64,000 bases of DNA from Pseudomonas fluorescens NCIMB 11764 (GTDB taxonomy: Bacteria > Pseudomonadota > Gammaproteobacteria > Pseudomonadales > Pseudomonadaceae). The translations under genes were made by a program, and so were the position numbers. The DNA is taken from assembly GCF_000293885.2 (NCBI RefSeq), contig NZ_CP010945.1, positions 62,001-126,000 on the forward strand. The letters run 5' to 3'. Position 1 is the stretch's first letter; the number at the start of each line of letters is the position of its first letter. Below, in pieces: positions 1-10,423 of the stretch. The notes beneath the pieces were generated by a model. It had not been told where the DNA came from, did not search any database, and worked only from the letters and a program-made list of their open reading frames with translations.

Positions 1-378
1 ACTATCGGTTTGCTCGGTGCAGTCCTCGCTGGCGGCATGATGTTGACCGGCTCCGCTTTTGCTTCGCAGCCTTTGACTCAGGGCTACCTGCTGGCCTCGG
101 CCGAACAGGTGGTGAAAACCCCTGAAGGCAAATGTGGCGAAGGCAAGTGCGGCGATGCATCGATGGCAAAAACCGACACCGACGGTGACGGCAAGGTGTC
201 CCGCGCCGAATTCCAGAAAGTTGCGCCTAAGTCCAACTTCGACAAGATCGACACCAACCACGACGGCTTCATCGACGAGCAAGAGGCTTACGACAACGTC
301 AAAGCCAACTTCGAAGCCAACGGCAAGAAAATGCCAAAAGGCCTGTTTGAGCACTTGAAGGACCAGGACGGCGCTTAA
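1..378 (+). CDS. EF-hand protein with a doubled EGKCG motif (HvfA-like), 5' end outside the window
   Basis: The reading frame is open to the left edge, so the start and part of the leader are missing. The visible part begins in a hydrophobic signal-peptide-like stretch ending near ...GSAFAS, so the product is probably exported. Visible residues 42-51 (nt 124-153) read EGKCGEGKCG, two overlapping EGKCG repeats. Two canonical calcium-binding EF-hand loops follow: DTDGDGKVSRAE and DTNHDGFIDEQE, each with Asp at 1, Asp/Asn at 3, Asp at 5, Gly at 6 and Glu at 12. EGKCG is the modified core motif of HvfA-type precursor peptides, whose cysteines are converted by DUF692 (MNIO) enzymes. Inference: this is an EF-hand variant of such a precursor. 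The partner genes would lie upstream, outside the window. Any role in metal stress is unproven. Confidence 0.8.
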   Translation, partial: TIGLLGAVLAGGMMLTGSAFASQPLTQGYLLASAEQVVKTPEGKCGEGKCGDASMAKTDTDGDGKVSRAEFQKVAPKSNFDKIDTNHDGFIDEQEAYDNVKANFEANGKKMPKGLFEHLKDQDGA

Positions 379-387
379 GCCTCCCAG

Positions 388-428
388 AAAAAAAGCCGCG
401 TTTCTCGATCGAGAAACGCGGCTTTTTT
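388..428. terminator. Bidirectional intrinsic terminator
   Basis: An AT-flanked perfect hairpin (AAAGCCGCGTTTCTC / GAGAAACGCGGCTTT) has A-runs on one side and T-runs on the other. It can end both the EF-hand gene (plus strand) and the convergent chemoreceptor gene (minus strand). Confidence 0.9.
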
Positions 429-439
429 GTCTGGCGGAT

Positions 440-2294
<1,855 letters not shown>

Positions 2295-2296
2295 GT

Positions 2297-2325
2297 AAAA
2301 AAAAGGCACCTTTGAAAGGCGCCTT
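2297..2325 (-). terminator. Internal terminator between tRNA-Lys and the last tRNA-Pro
   Basis: On the minus strand AAGGCGCC-TTTCAAA-GGTGCCTT forms a stem with one G-T pair, followed by eight T residues. The T-run ends about three bases before the 5' end of the downstream tRNA-Pro. It could instead act as an attenuating or processing hairpin. Confidence 0.7.
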
Positions 2326-2389
2326 CTGCGAACAGAGCTTTTGGCGTCTGATCTTAAGATTCGATTCCAGCGCTAACTGGTTTCAAAAA

Positions 2390-2465
2390 TGGTGGGTCGT
2401 GTGGGATTCGAACCTACGACCAATTGGTTAAAAGCCAACTGCTCTACCAACTGAGCTAACGACCC
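2390..2465 (-). tRNA. tRNA-Lys(TTT)
   Basis: A 76-nt cloverleaf on the minus strand. The acceptor is GGGTCGT/ACGACCC, the anticodon loop is GGCTTTTAACC with anticodon TTT, and CCA is encoded. It is third in the Asn-Pro-Lys-Pro transcript. Confidence 0.97.
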
Positions 2466-2470
2466 AAAAA

Positions 2471-2547
2471 TGGTCGGGGTAAGGGGATTCGAACTCCTGA
2501 CATCCTGCTCCCAAAGCAGGCGCGCTACCGGACTGCGCTATACCCCG
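2471..2547 (-). tRNA. tRNA-Pro(TGG), copy 1
   Basis: A 77-nt cloverleaf, same sequence as the copy at 2218-2294, with anticodon TGG and encoded CCA. It lies between tRNA-Asn and tRNA-Lys with only short spacers, so co-transcription is expected. Confidence 0.97.
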
Positions 2548-2556
2548 GTTTGAAAT

Positions 2557-2632
2557 TGGCTCCGTGACCAGGACTCGAACCTGGGACCCAATGATTAACA
2601 GTCATTTGCTCTACCGACTGAGCTATCACGGA
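2557..2632 (-). tRNA. tRNA-Asn(GTT)
   Basis: A 76-nt cloverleaf on the minus strand. The acceptor is TCCGTGA/TCACGGA, the anticodon loop is GACTGTTAATC with anticodon GTT, and CCA is encoded. It is the first tRNA of the cluster, nearest the promoter. Confidence 0.97.
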
Positions 2633-2720
2633 ACTACATATTTCAATTTACAACAGTGAAGCTTTACTGCGTTCTCTTCGACCCGTTCGCATCGCTGCGT
2701 TCGTGTGTCTGAGGCGCGCT

Positions 2721-2748
2721 ATTCTACAATCTTAAGCACCTCTGTCAA
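2721..2748 (-). promoter_or_regulatory. Sigma-70 promoter of the tRNA cluster, GC-rich discriminator
   Basis: On the minus strand a perfect TTGACA -35 box (2743-2748) is followed by a 16-bp spacer and TAGAAT (2721-2726), then the GC-rich AGCGCGCC. A GC-rich discriminator next to a strong promoter is typical of stringently controlled stable-RNA genes. It sits about 90 bp upstream of tRNA-Asn. Confidence 0.82.
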
Positions 2749-2881
2749 CCCCCTAAATTGCTTTCAAGTTAATGATTTGCAACTTATTTCAGATTCCTGC
2801 TTGGGGAGCGGGAACCCTTCAGGGCGACTTACTGCGGGGCGCACTTTACAAGCCTTTTCCTTTCAGTTCAACAACCTGACG

Positions 2882-2908
2882 AAAAAAAGGCCTCGCAATG
2901 CGAGGCCT
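2882..2908 (-). terminator. clpB terminator
   Basis: On the minus strand AGGCCTCGC-ATT-GCGAGGCCT is followed by a T-run, 25 bp after the clpB stop. Confidence 0.9.
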
Positions 2909-2932
2909 CTTCAATTTTGTTGCCGGCGTGGA

Positions 2933-5497
2933 TCAGGCGAAGACGATCTCGTCGTTTTCCACAACGCCTTTGGCGGTATCGCCGGGCATGAAACGACCCG
3001 ACAGAATGAGCTGCGCCAGCGGGTTTTCGATCCAGCGCTGAATGGCTCGCTTGAGCGGCCGTGCGCCATACACCGGGTCGTAGCCAACCGCGATCAGCTT
3101 GTCCATGGCCTCAGGGCTGAGTTCCAGCTTCAGTTCCCGCTCAGTCAGGCGACTGCGCAGACGACTCAACTGGATCTCGGTAATGCCCGCGATCTGATCC
3201 CGTGCCAGTGGCTCGAAGATCACCACTTCGTCGACCCGGTTGATGAACTCCGGCCGGAAGTGCGTGGAAATCGCATCCATCACCGCTGCGCGCTGCGCCT
3301 CACGATCACCGACCAGTTCCTGGATCTGTACCGAGCCCAGGTTGGAGGTCATGACAATCACGGTGTTCTTGAAATCCACCGTGCGGCCATGGCTGTCCGT
3401 CAGGCGGCCATCTTCCAGCACTTGCAGCAGGATATTGAAGACGTCCGGGTGGGCCTTCTCGACCTCATCCAGCAGGATCACCGAATAAGGCTTGCGACGC
3501 ACCGCCTCGGTCAGGTAACCGCCCTCTTCATAGCCCACGTAGCCTGGTGGCGCACCAATCAGTCGAGCCACGGAATGTTTCTCCATGAACTCGGACATGT
3601 CGATCCGCACCATCGCCTCTTCGGTATCAAAGAGGAACTCGGCCAACGCCTTGCACAGCTCGGTTTTACCGACACCGGTCGGGCCGAGGAACATGAACGA
3701 ACCGCTTGGACGATTCGGGTCGGACAACCCGGCCCGCGAACGCCGCACCGCGTTGGATACTGCGATCACCGCTTCGTCCTGGCCGATCACACGCTGGTGC
3801 AACAGGCTTTCCATCTTCATCAGCTTGTCGCGCTCGCCTTCGAGCATTTTCGACACGGGGATGCCGGTCCACTTCGACACGACTTCGGCGATTTCTTCCT
3901 CGGTCACCTTGCTGCGCAGCAACTGGTTTTCGCTTTTGCCATGCTGGTCGACCATTTGCAGGCTGCGCTCCAGGTCCGGGATCACCCCGTATTGCAGCTC
4001 GGCCATGCGGTTCAGGTCGCCTTTACGGCGCGCAGCTTCCAGTTCCTGACGGGACTGTTCGATTTTCTGCTGGATCTGCGCAGAACCCTGAACCTCGGCT
4101 TTTTCCGAGTTCCAGATTTCTTCGAGGTCCGAATACTCACGCTCGAGACGAACGATTTCTTCCTGGAGTTTTTCCAGACGCTTGATCGCCGCTTCGTCGC
4201 TCTCTTTCTTCAGCGCCTGGGACTCCACCTTCAACTGAATCAGACGACGCTCCAGACGGTCCAGCACCTCCGGCTTGGAGTCGATCTCCATGCGAATGCG
4301 GCTGGCGGCTTCGTCGATCAGGTCGATCGCCTTGTCCGGCAACTGACGGTCGGTAATGTAGCGATGACTGAGCTTGGCCGCGGCGATGATCGCGCCGTCG
4401 GTAATCGCCACTTTATGGTGAACTTCATAGCGTTCTTTGAGGCCACGCAGAATGGCGATGGTGTCTTCTTCGCTCGGCTCATCCACCAACACTTTCTGGA
4501 AGCGCCGCTCGAGGGCCGCGTCCTTCTCTATATATTGGCGGTATTCATTGAGCGTGGTTGCGCCGACGCAGTGCAATTCACCACGGGCCAATGCAGGCTT
4601 GAGCATGTTGCCCGCATCCATTGAGCCTTCGCCTTTACCGGCGCCGACCATGGTGTGCAGTTCGTCGATGAACAGAATGATCTGCCCTTCCTGCTTCGAC
4701 AGTTCGTTGAGCAGGGATTTCAGGCGTTCTTCGAACTCGCCACGGTACTTGGCACCGGCAATCAGTGCGCCCATATCGAGGGAAAGCAGGCGCTTGCCTT
4801 TCAGGCCGTCCGGCACTTCGCCGTTGATGATCCGCTGGGCCAGGCCTTCGGCGATGGCGGTTTTACCCACGCCAGGTTCACCGATCAATACCGGGTTGTT
4901 TTTGGTGCGGCGTTGCAGCACCTGAATGGTCCGGCGAATTTCGTCGTCACGGCCGATCACCGGATCGAGCTTGCCTTCTTCGGCGCGCTTGGTCAGGTCG
5001 ACGGTGTATTTATCCAGCGCCTGACGCGACTCCTCGTGGTTGGCGTCGTTGACCGCCTCACCGCCGCGCAGGTTGTTGATCGCGTTCTCCAGGGCTTTCT
5101 TGCTCACACCCTGGCCGAGCAACAATTTGCCGAGCTTGCTGTTCTCGTCCATGGCGGCGAGCAACACCAACTCACTGGAAATAAATTGATCGCCCTTCTG
5201 CTGGGCCAGGCGATCGGCCTGGTTGAGCAGGCGCGCCAGATCCTGCGACATGTTGACGTCGCCGGTGGGGTTCTGGATTTTTGGCAGCTGATCGAGCTGT
5301 TTGGTCAGCTCTTTGCGCAGGCTGTTGACGTCGAAACCGACCTGCATCAGCAGGGGCTTGATCGAGCCGCCCTGCTGCTCAAGCATGGCTTGCATCAAGT
5401 GCGCCGGTTCAATGCCGGGATGGTCAAGACCGACGGCCAGCGATTGGGCGTCGGATAGAGCTAACTGTAATTTGCTGGTTAAACGATCGATACGCAT
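2933..5497 (-). CDS. clpB: ATP-dependent disaggregase ClpB (854 aa)
   Basis: ClpB is a hexameric AAA+ chaperone that pulls proteins out of aggregates with the DnaK system in the cytoplasm. The order is: N-terminal Clp repeat domain (1-145); first AAA domain with Walker [14 protein letters not shown] and Walker B ILFIDELH; the coiled-coil middle domain (about 400-530, rich in E/K/Q); second AAA domain with [14 protein letters not shown] and [15 protein letters not shown]; and the C-terminal domain. The length of 854 residues is normal for the family. The start follows AAAGGAAGG and no shorter ClpB-delta start stands out. A sigma-32 type promoter lies immediately upstream and a strong terminator downstream, so it is largely an independent heat-shock unit. 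Confidence 0.98.
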   Translation of the reverse strand: MRIDRLTSKLQLALSDAQSLAVGLDHPGIEPAHLMQAMLEQQGGSIKPLLMQVGFDVNSLRKELTKQLDQLPKIQNPTGDVNMSQDLARLLNQADRLAQQKGDQFISSELVLLAAMDENSKLGKLLLGQGVSKKALENAINNLRGGEAVNDANHEESRQALDKYTVDLTKRAEEGKLDPVIGRDDEIRRTIQVLQRRTKNNPVLIGEPGVGKTAIAEGLAQRIINGEVPDGLKGKRLLSLDMGALIAGAKYRGEFEERLKSLLNELSKQEGQIILFIDELHTMVGAGKGEGSMDAGNMLKPALARGELHCVGATTLNEYRQYIEKDAALERRFQKVLVDEPSEEDTIAILRGLKERYEVHHKVAITDGAIIAAAKLSHRYITDRQLPDKAIDLIDEAASRIRMEIDSKPEVLDRLERRLIQLKVESQALKKESDEAAIKRLEKLQEEIVRLEREYSDLEEIWNSEKAEVQGSAQIQQKIEQSRQELEAARRKGDLNRMAELQYGVIPDLERSLQMVDQHGKSENQLLRSKVTEEEIAEVVSKWTGIPVSKMLEGERDKLMKMESLLHQRVIGQDEAVIAVSNAVRRSRAGLSDPNRPSGSFMFLGPTGVGKTELCKALAEFLFDTEEAMVRIDMSEFMEKHSVARLIGAPPGYVGYEEGGYLTEAVRRKPYSVILLDEVEKAHPDVFNILLQVLEDGRLTDSHGRTVDFKNTVIVMTSNLGSVQIQELVGDREAQRAAVMDAISTHFRPEFINRVDEVVIFEPLARDQIAGITEIQLSRLRSRLTERELKLELSPEAMDKLIAVGYDPVYGARPLKRAIQRWIENPLAQLILSGRFMPGDTAKGVVENDEIVFA

Positions 5498-5568
5498 GGG
5501 TCACCTTCCTTTTGAGCAGGCCGGACCTATAAAACATCCTGAATGAAGAAACCTGCCAGATACCGTTA

Positions 5569-5597
5569 TAGATGCGGTCGATTCTGGGAGTTTCAAG
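5569..5597 (-). promoter_or_regulatory. Heat-shock (sigma-32) promoter of clpB
   Basis: On the minus strand CTTGAAA (5591-5597) is followed after 13 bp by CCGCATCTA (5569-5577). This matches the RpoH consensus CTTGAAA-N13-CCCCATnT with a single change in the -10. It lies about 70 bp upstream of the clpB start, within the pgeF-clpB gap. Confidence 0.85.
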
Positions 5598-5627
5598 CGT
5601 CGTACAGTTGATGTAGATCAGAGAAGT

Positions 5628-6353
5628 CTAGCGTTCCAGCCAGACAAGGGAGGCAAACCGACCAGTGCGTGGACTGCGGCGGTAAGAAAAGAAGCGCGGA
5701 TCGGTCACGGAGCAGAAACCGCCGCCATAAACAGCGGTAACGCCGCGAACAGCCAGACGCAAGCGCGCCAGTTCGTAGATATCGGCCATGAACTTGCCGG
5801 CATTTGCACTGGGCACAAAGGCTTTGGCGGTTTCAGGCAGTTGCTCGACGAAGGTTTCGCGCACTTCCGGGCCGACTTCAAAGGCTTGAGGACCAATGGC
5901 CGGACCGAGCCAGACGAGCACTTCTTCCGACGGCACGGCCAGCGTGTCGAGCGTCGCTTCGAGCACACCCGCCGCCAGCCCGCGCCAACCGGCATGGGCG
6001 GCTGCGACACGAGTGCCGGCACGGTCGCAGAACAATGCTGGCAGGCAATCCGCCGTCATCGCCGCGCAGGCAATGCCGGGCGTCGCCGTCCAGCTGGCAT
6101 CGGCAGTTGCCACAACGCCTGGGTCCGCGTGAGCGACGACAATGCCGTGAACCTGCTTCAACCAGGCCGGCTGGATAGAGAAATGATCGGTGAGGCGACG
6201 GCGATTCTCGGCAACAGCGTCGGGGCTGTCGTCGACGTGATCGCCGAGGTTGAGGCTGTCGAACGGCGCCAGACTGACGCCGCCCGCACGGGTGGTCACA
6301 CAGGCTTTCACCCCGGCAGGCGCAGGCCAGTCGGGAATCAGCCAGTCACTCAT
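5628..6353 (-). CDS. pgeF: PgeF/YfiH-family multicopper polyphenol oxidoreductase (241 aa)
   Basis: A cytoplasmic enzyme of the YfiH/laccase-domain family. Members act on purine nucleosides or edit peptidoglycan precursors by removing wrongly added serine. The zinc-binding family signatures are visible: a His in LKQVHGIVVAHA, the Cys in AAMTADCLPALFCD and the His in VAAAHAGWRGLAAG. The start was set at 6353 (MSDWLIPDW) because its ATG overlaps the rluD stop as ATGA; the longer open frame upstream only antisenses or overlaps rluD. The gene is translationally coupled to rluD, and 130 bp separate it from clpB. Confidence 0.92.
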   Translation of the reverse strand: MSDWLIPDWPAPAGVKACVTTRAGGVSLAPFDSLNLGDHVDDSPDAVAENRRRLTDHFSIQPAWLKQVHGIVVAHADPGVVATADASWTATPGIACAAMTADCLPALFCDRAGTRVAAAHAGWRGLAAGVLEATLDTLAVPSEEVLVWLGPAIGPQAFEVGPEVRETFVEQLPETAKAFVPSANAGKFMADIYELARLRLAVRGVTAVYGGGFCSVTDPRFFSYRRSPRTGRFASLVWLER

Positions 6354-7312
6354 CCGATGAACGCCTCGCGGTCTTGCTTGAGCAGGGTCAGCAACCAGAC
6401 GAAGTCGTCCGGCAGTGGCGATTCCCAGCTCATGCGTACACCAGTGGTCGGGTGATCCAGCTCCAGGAACCGCGCATGCAGCGCCTGGCGTGGGAACGTC
6501 TTCAAGGAATCGACCATGGTCTGGCTGGCGGCTGGCGGGATTCGGAAACGACCGCCGTAGGCAGGATCTCCGACCAACGGGAAGTTGATGTAGGACATGT
6601 GCACCCGAATCTGGTGCGTACGACCGGTTTCCAGCTTCACCCGCACGTGAGTGTGGGAGCGGAAACGCTCGAGCACGCGGTAATGGCTGACGGCTTGCTT
6701 GCCACCTTCCATCACGGCCATGCGCTGGCGTTGCTGGCCGTGACGGCCAATCGGCGCATTGATCTTGCCGCCGGCAGTCACCACTCCGATCACGATGCAC
6801 TCGTAGATCCGGCTGACGCTGCGGCTCTGCAACTGTGTAACCAGCTGCGTCTGCGCCTGAATGGTCTTGGCCACCACCATCAGACCGGTGGTGTCCTTGT
6901 CCAGGCGATGCACGATACCGGCGCGGGGCACATTGACGATGTCCGGCACGTGGTGCAGCAAGGCGTTGAGCAAGGTGCCGTCAGCGTGGCCGGCGGCAGG
7001 ATGCACCACCAGGCCCGCAGGCTTGTTGATCACGAGGATGTCGTCATCTTCATAGACGATGTCCAGCTCGATGTCCTGAGCGATCCATTCGCCCTGAGCT
7101 TCCTGCTCGGCAGTCAGCTCAAGAATGGCGCCACCGTGAACGATGTCTCGCGGGCGGATTACCGCCCCATCCACAGTCAGGCGGCCGTCTTTGATCCAGG
7201 CGGAAAGGCGCGAGCGCGAGTGCTCAGCGAATAATTGTGCGGCGACTTGATCGAGGCGTTGGCCGCCCAATTCGGACGGCACCTCTGCGCGAAGTTCAAT
7301 TTTATCGGACAT
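6350..7312 (-). CDS. rluD: 23S rRNA pseudouridine(1911/1915/1917) synthase RluD (320 aa)
   Basis: RluD makes three pseudouridines in helix 69 of 23S rRNA. It has an N-terminal S4 RNA-binding domain (about residues 15-75) and the RluA-type catalytic domain. The signature [15 protein letters not shown] contains the catalytic Asp, followed by the conserved GRTHQIRVH segment. The start was set at ATG 7312 (MSDKIEL), giving 320 aa as in P. aeruginosa from memory. A GTG at 7333 would add seven residues and has a slightly better AAAGG site, so the start is not certain. It is divergent from bamD and overlaps pgeF by four bases. Confidence 0.95.
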   Translation of the reverse strand: MSDKIELRAEVPSELGGQRLDQVAAQLFAEHSRSRLSAWIKDGRLTVDGAVIRPRDIVHGGAILELTAEQEAQGEWIAQDIELDIVYEDDDILVINKPAGLVVHPAAGHADGTLLNALLHHVPDIVNVPRAGIVHRLDKDTTGLMVVAKTIQAQTQLVTQLQSRSVSRIYECIVIGVVTAGGKINAPIGRHGQQRQRMAVMEGGKQAVSHYRVLERFRSHTHVRVKLETGRTHQIRVHMSYINFPLVGDPAYGGRFRIPPAASQTMVDSLKTFPRQALHARFLELDHPTTGVRMSWESPLPDDFVWLLTLLKQDREAFIG

Positions 7313-7463
7313 GCTCGGACTAGGCGTCGGCACAGCCTTTGGTTTCGGCTGCGCGCTTGTGGTTAAATACGGCGTCTTTTGCCCCGAGGCTATTCAACGG
7401 GGCGCTCATCATAACAGGACGGCCCCGCCCAAGACAGCGGCCGTCATAGGGACGCAAGCCGCC

Positions 7464-8486
7464 ATGCAAGTGAAACACCTGCTGCTGATCGCCATCCTCG
7501 CATTGACCGCTGCTTGCTCATCGAAGGAAGTCGTAGACGAAAACCTGAGCGAAGTCGAGCTGTACCAGCAGGCACAGCGCGATCTGGACAACAATAGCTA
7601 CACCGCCGCCACAGCCAAGCTGAAGGCGCTGGAGTCGCGTTATCCGTTCGGTCGCTACGCCGATCAGGCTCAACTCGAGCTCATCTACGCCAACTATAAG
7701 AACACCGAGCCTGAGGCTGCGAAGTCTGCCGCCGAGCGTTTCATTCGTTTGCACCCACAGCATCCGAACGTGGATTACGCCTATTACCTCAAGGGTCTGA
7801 CCTCTTTCGACCAGGACGTCGGCCTGCTGTCGCGTTTCCTGCCGCTGGACATGACCAAGCGTGACCCGGGCGCTGCGCGTGACTCCTACAACGAGTTCGC
7901 CCAGCTGACCAGCCGCTTCCCGAACAGCCGCTACTCGCCGGACGCCAAGCAGCGCATGATTTACCTGCGCAACCTGCTGGCAGCCTACGAGATTCACGTC
8001 GCCGACTACTACCTGACCCGTCAGGCCTATGTCGCTGCCGCGAACCGTGGCCGTTACGTCGTGGAAAACTTCCAGGAAACCCCATCGGTCGGTGACGGCC
8101 TGGCGATCATGACCGAAGCCTACCAGCGTCTGCACCTGGACGACCTGGCGGCCACCAGCCTCGAAACACTCAAGCTCAACTACCCGAACCATCCAACCCT
8201 GGTGGACGGTCAGTTCGTGCCGACGGTAGATGAAGCCGACAACCGTTCGTGGCTGAGCAAGGCCACCCTGGGCCTGATCGAGTCCCGTCCACCGCTGCCG
8301 CCGGGCGAAACCCGCGCCAACCAGGACGTACAGAAGCAATTCCAGGACGCCAAGGACGCGATTCCTAACGATCTCAAGCCTAAAGATGAAAATGGCGACG
8401 TGATCGAAGAAGAGGAACACGAGTCCGAAGCCAACAACAGCGACCGCTCGTGGTTCAGCTACATGACCTTCGGCATGTTCGACTGA
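7464..8486 (+). CDS. bamD: Outer-membrane assembly lipoprotein BamD (340 aa)
   Basis: An essential periplasmic-side lipoprotein of the BAM complex, which folds beta-barrel proteins into the outer membrane together with BamA. The start ATG 7464 gives a lipoprotein signal with lipobox LTAAC (Cys18). The body consists of TPR-like repeats, including [17 protein letters not shown] and [20 protein letters not shown]-terminal acidic extension (about 295-340, [11 protein letters not shown]) is longer than in enterobacterial BamD, as in other pseudomonads. A terminator follows 15 bp after the stop. The upstream open frame that continues to the left has no start with a ribosome-binding site. Confidence 0.95.
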   Translation: MQVKHLLLIAILALTAACSSKEVVDENLSEVELYQQAQRDLDNNSYTAATAKLKALESRYPFGRYADQAQLELIYANYKNTEPEAAKSAAERFIRLHPQHPNVDYAYYLKGLTSFDQDVGLLSRFLPLDMTKRDPGAARDSYNEFAQLTSRFPNSRYSPDAKQRMIYLRNLLAAYEIHVADYYLTRQAYVAAANRGRYVVENFQETPSVGDGLAIMTEAYQRLHLDDLAATSLETLKLNYPNHPTLVDGQFVPTVDEADNRSWLSKATLGLIESRPPLPPGETRANQDVQKQFQDAKDAIPNDLKPKDENGDVIEEEEHESEANNSDRSWFSYMTFGMFD

Positions 8487-8501
8487 CACACCGGGTTGTG
8501 C

Positions 8502-8532
8502 AAAAAGGGAGACGCTTGAGTCTCCCTTTTTA
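8502..8532 (+). terminator. bamD terminator
   Basis: AAAAGGGAGAC-GCTTGA-GTCTCCCTTTTT is a near-perfect stem followed by T residues. Confidence 0.9.
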
Positions 8533-8610
8533 TTTCCGCGATTTATTACGCTGTGCGCCCGTCATGTCCTTGGCTAAACTGCAGAATCACTCGTCATAAA
8601 GCAGCTCACC

Positions 8611-8844
8611 ATGCTTCGTCTATTGTTCTGGATCGCCCTGATTGCCGTTGCGGTATGGTTCTGGCGCAAGTTCAAGGCTCAACCCTCTGTGCCCAAGTCC
8701 TCTGCCGAACTGGAAGCAGCGCCCATGGTCCGCTGCGCCCAGTGTGGCGTCCACCTGCCTCGCGACCGCGCGCTGAGCCTTCAACAACAATGGTATTGCA
8801 GCCAGGCTCACCTTGAGCAAGGCCCAAGCACCCGTGATCGCTGA
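8611..8844 (+). CDS. Small membrane-anchored zinc-ribbon protein, PP0621 family (77 aa)
   Basis: The N-terminus is one membrane segment (residues 2-19, LRLLFWIALIAVAVWFW). A short linker and a zinc-ribbon-like module follow, with CAQCG and, about 25 residues later, YCSQAH. I recognise this as the uncharacterised Pseudomonas family named after PP0621, always found before pilS. It overlaps the pilS reading frame by 32 bp, so the two are translationally coupled. A role next to the PilS sensor is a plausible inference from position only. Function unknown. Confidence 0.82.
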   Translation: MLRLLFWIALIAVAVWFWRKFKAQPSVPKSSAELEAAPMVRCAQCGVHLPRDRALSLQQQWYCSQAHLEQGPSTRDR

Positions 8845-10423
8845 GACGTCCAGTCCCGGCAGCAAACAGGCCCAGCGACTGCTGCGCCTTTATCATCTCT
8901 ACCGTTTAAGTGTCGGCATCACCCTGGTGCTGCTGATCTCCAGCAACCTCGACAACCAGTTGCTGACCTATTCCAATGACGACCTGTTGCGCAGTGGCAG
9001 CTGGTTGTATCTGGTCCTGAACATTCTGCTGGTGGTCTTCCTTGAGAACACCCGCCGTCCGGCACAACTGTTCAGCCTGGCGCTGATCGATGTCCTGCTG
9101 CTGTGCGGCCTGTTCTATGCCGCCGGTGGTGTCGCCAGCGCCATTGGCAACCTGCTGATCGTCTCGGTGGCCATCAGCAATGCCTTGTTGCGAAGTCGTA
9201 TCGGCCTGCTGATTGCCGCCGTCGGCGCACTCGGCATCGTCGGGCTGAGTTTTCTGCTGAGCTTCAGCCATCCCGCCACCCCTAACGATTACCTGCAAGT
9301 CGGTACGCTCGGTGCGCTGTGTTTTGCCGCGGCATTGCTGGTGCAAGGGCTGATCCAGCGGGTGGAAGTCAGCGAAACCCTCGCCGAGCAACGGGCCAGT
9401 GAAGTCGTGGGCCTGGAAGCCCTCAATGCGTTGATCCTGCAGCGCATGCGCACCGGCATCCTGGTGCTCGACGAACAGCGGCGAGTGCAACTGGCCAATC
9501 ACAGCGCCCAGGCCCTGCTGGGCCGGGACAACCTCGAAGGCCGAAGGATCGATGACTGCTCACCCGCTCTCGTCGAGCGCCTGCAACTGTGGCGGAATAA
9601 CCCGACGCTGCGCCCCCAAAGCCTGAAAATCACCAGCAGCGGCCTGGAACTGCAACCGAGCTTCATTGCGCTGGACCAAAGCCCGCACCACCAGACCCTG
9701 GTGTTTCTCGAAGACCTCGCGCAAATCGCCCAACAGGCTCAACAACTGAAACTCGCCGCCCTTGGCCGCCTGACTGCCGGTATCGCCCACGAAATACGCA
9801 ATCCGCTGGGCGCCATTAGTCATGCCGCCCAGCTATTGCGGGAATCCGAGGAACTGAACGGCGCGGACCGACGTCTGACCCAGATTATTCAAGATCACTC
9901 TCAGCGTATGAATCGGGTTATCGAAAACGTCCTGCAACTGTCCCGCCGCCAACAAGCCGCGCCGCAACGGCTCGATCTGAAGCCGTGGCTGGAACAATTC
10001 GTTGCAGAAAGTCGCGAAGGCGCGCTCGACCGCCAAAAAATTCATCTGCATATCGGCTCGGGCGACTTCAAAACACTGATGGACCCGAACCAGTTGACCC
10101 AGATTCTCGACAACCTGCTGCGCAATGCCTGGCGCCACAGCGCTCAAACCCATGATCAGGCGCAGGTCTGGCTTGATCTGTTCATCGACCCCGACACCCA
10201 GTTGCCCATCATCGAAGTGTTGGACGATGGCGCCGGTGTGGCGCCGGATCAGCAAGTGCATCTGTTCGAACCGTTTTTCACCACCAGCGCCCAAGGCACA
10301 GGTCTGGGGCTTTATCTGTCCCGTGAACTGTGCGAAAGCAACCAGGCCCGCCTAGACTTCAAGCCACGCCAAGGCGGCGGCTGCTTTCGCATCACCTTTG
10401 CTCACGGACGGAAACAGAGTTGA
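8813..10423 (+). CDS. pilS: Sensor histidine kinase PilS (536 aa)
   Basis: Kinase of the PilS/PilR system that controls major pilin transcription with sigma-54; in P. aeruginosa it senses pilin level in the membrane. About six hydrophobic helices lie in residues 30-190. A PAS domain (about 205-305, RMRTGILVLDEQRRVQLANHS) follows, then the HisKA box with phospho-accepting His326 in GIAHEIRNPLG. The ATPase domain has the N box (ILDNLLRNAWRHS) and G boxes (VLDDGAGV, GTGLGLYLSRELCES). The chosen start is TTG 8813 inside the preceding gene; GTG 8834 is an alternative. The pilR start overlaps the stop. Confidence 0.95.
   Translation: MSKAQAPVIAETSSPGSKQAQRLLRLYHLYRLSVGITLVLLISSNLDNQLLTYSNDDLLRSGSWLYLVLNILLVVFLENTRRPAQLFSLALIDVLLLCGLFYAAGGVASAIGNLLIVSVAISNALLRSRIGLLIAAVGALGIVGLSFLLSFSHPATPNDYLQVGTLGALCFAAALLVQGLIQRVEVSETLAEQRASEVVGLEALNALILQRMRTGILVLDEQRRVQLANHSAQALLGRDNLEGRRIDDCSPALVERLQLWRNNPTLRPQSLKITSSGLELQPSFIALDQSPHHQTLVFLEDLAQIAQQAQQLKLAALGRLTAGIAHEIRNPLGAISHAAQLLRESEELNGADRRLTQIIQDHSQRMNRVIENVLQLSRRQQAAPQRLDLKPWLEQFVAESREGALDRQKIHLHIGSGDFKTLMDPNQLTQILDNLLRNAWRHSAQTHDQAQVWLDLFIDPDTQLPIIEVLDDGAGVAPDQQVHLFEPFFTTSAQGTGLGLYLSRELCESNQARLDFKPRQGGGCFRITFAHGRKQS

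Noticed and set aside
2390..2632. Phage attachment site or tRNA-linked island at the tRNA cluster
   Set aside because: No integrase or tRNA 3' end duplication outside the two complete tRNA-Pro genes; both copies are full length.
2705..4624. Long plus-strand open frame opposite clpB
   Set aside because: It is antisense to a full-length clpB, has no ribosome-binding site and its protein has no familiar motif; high GC at third positions creates such frames.
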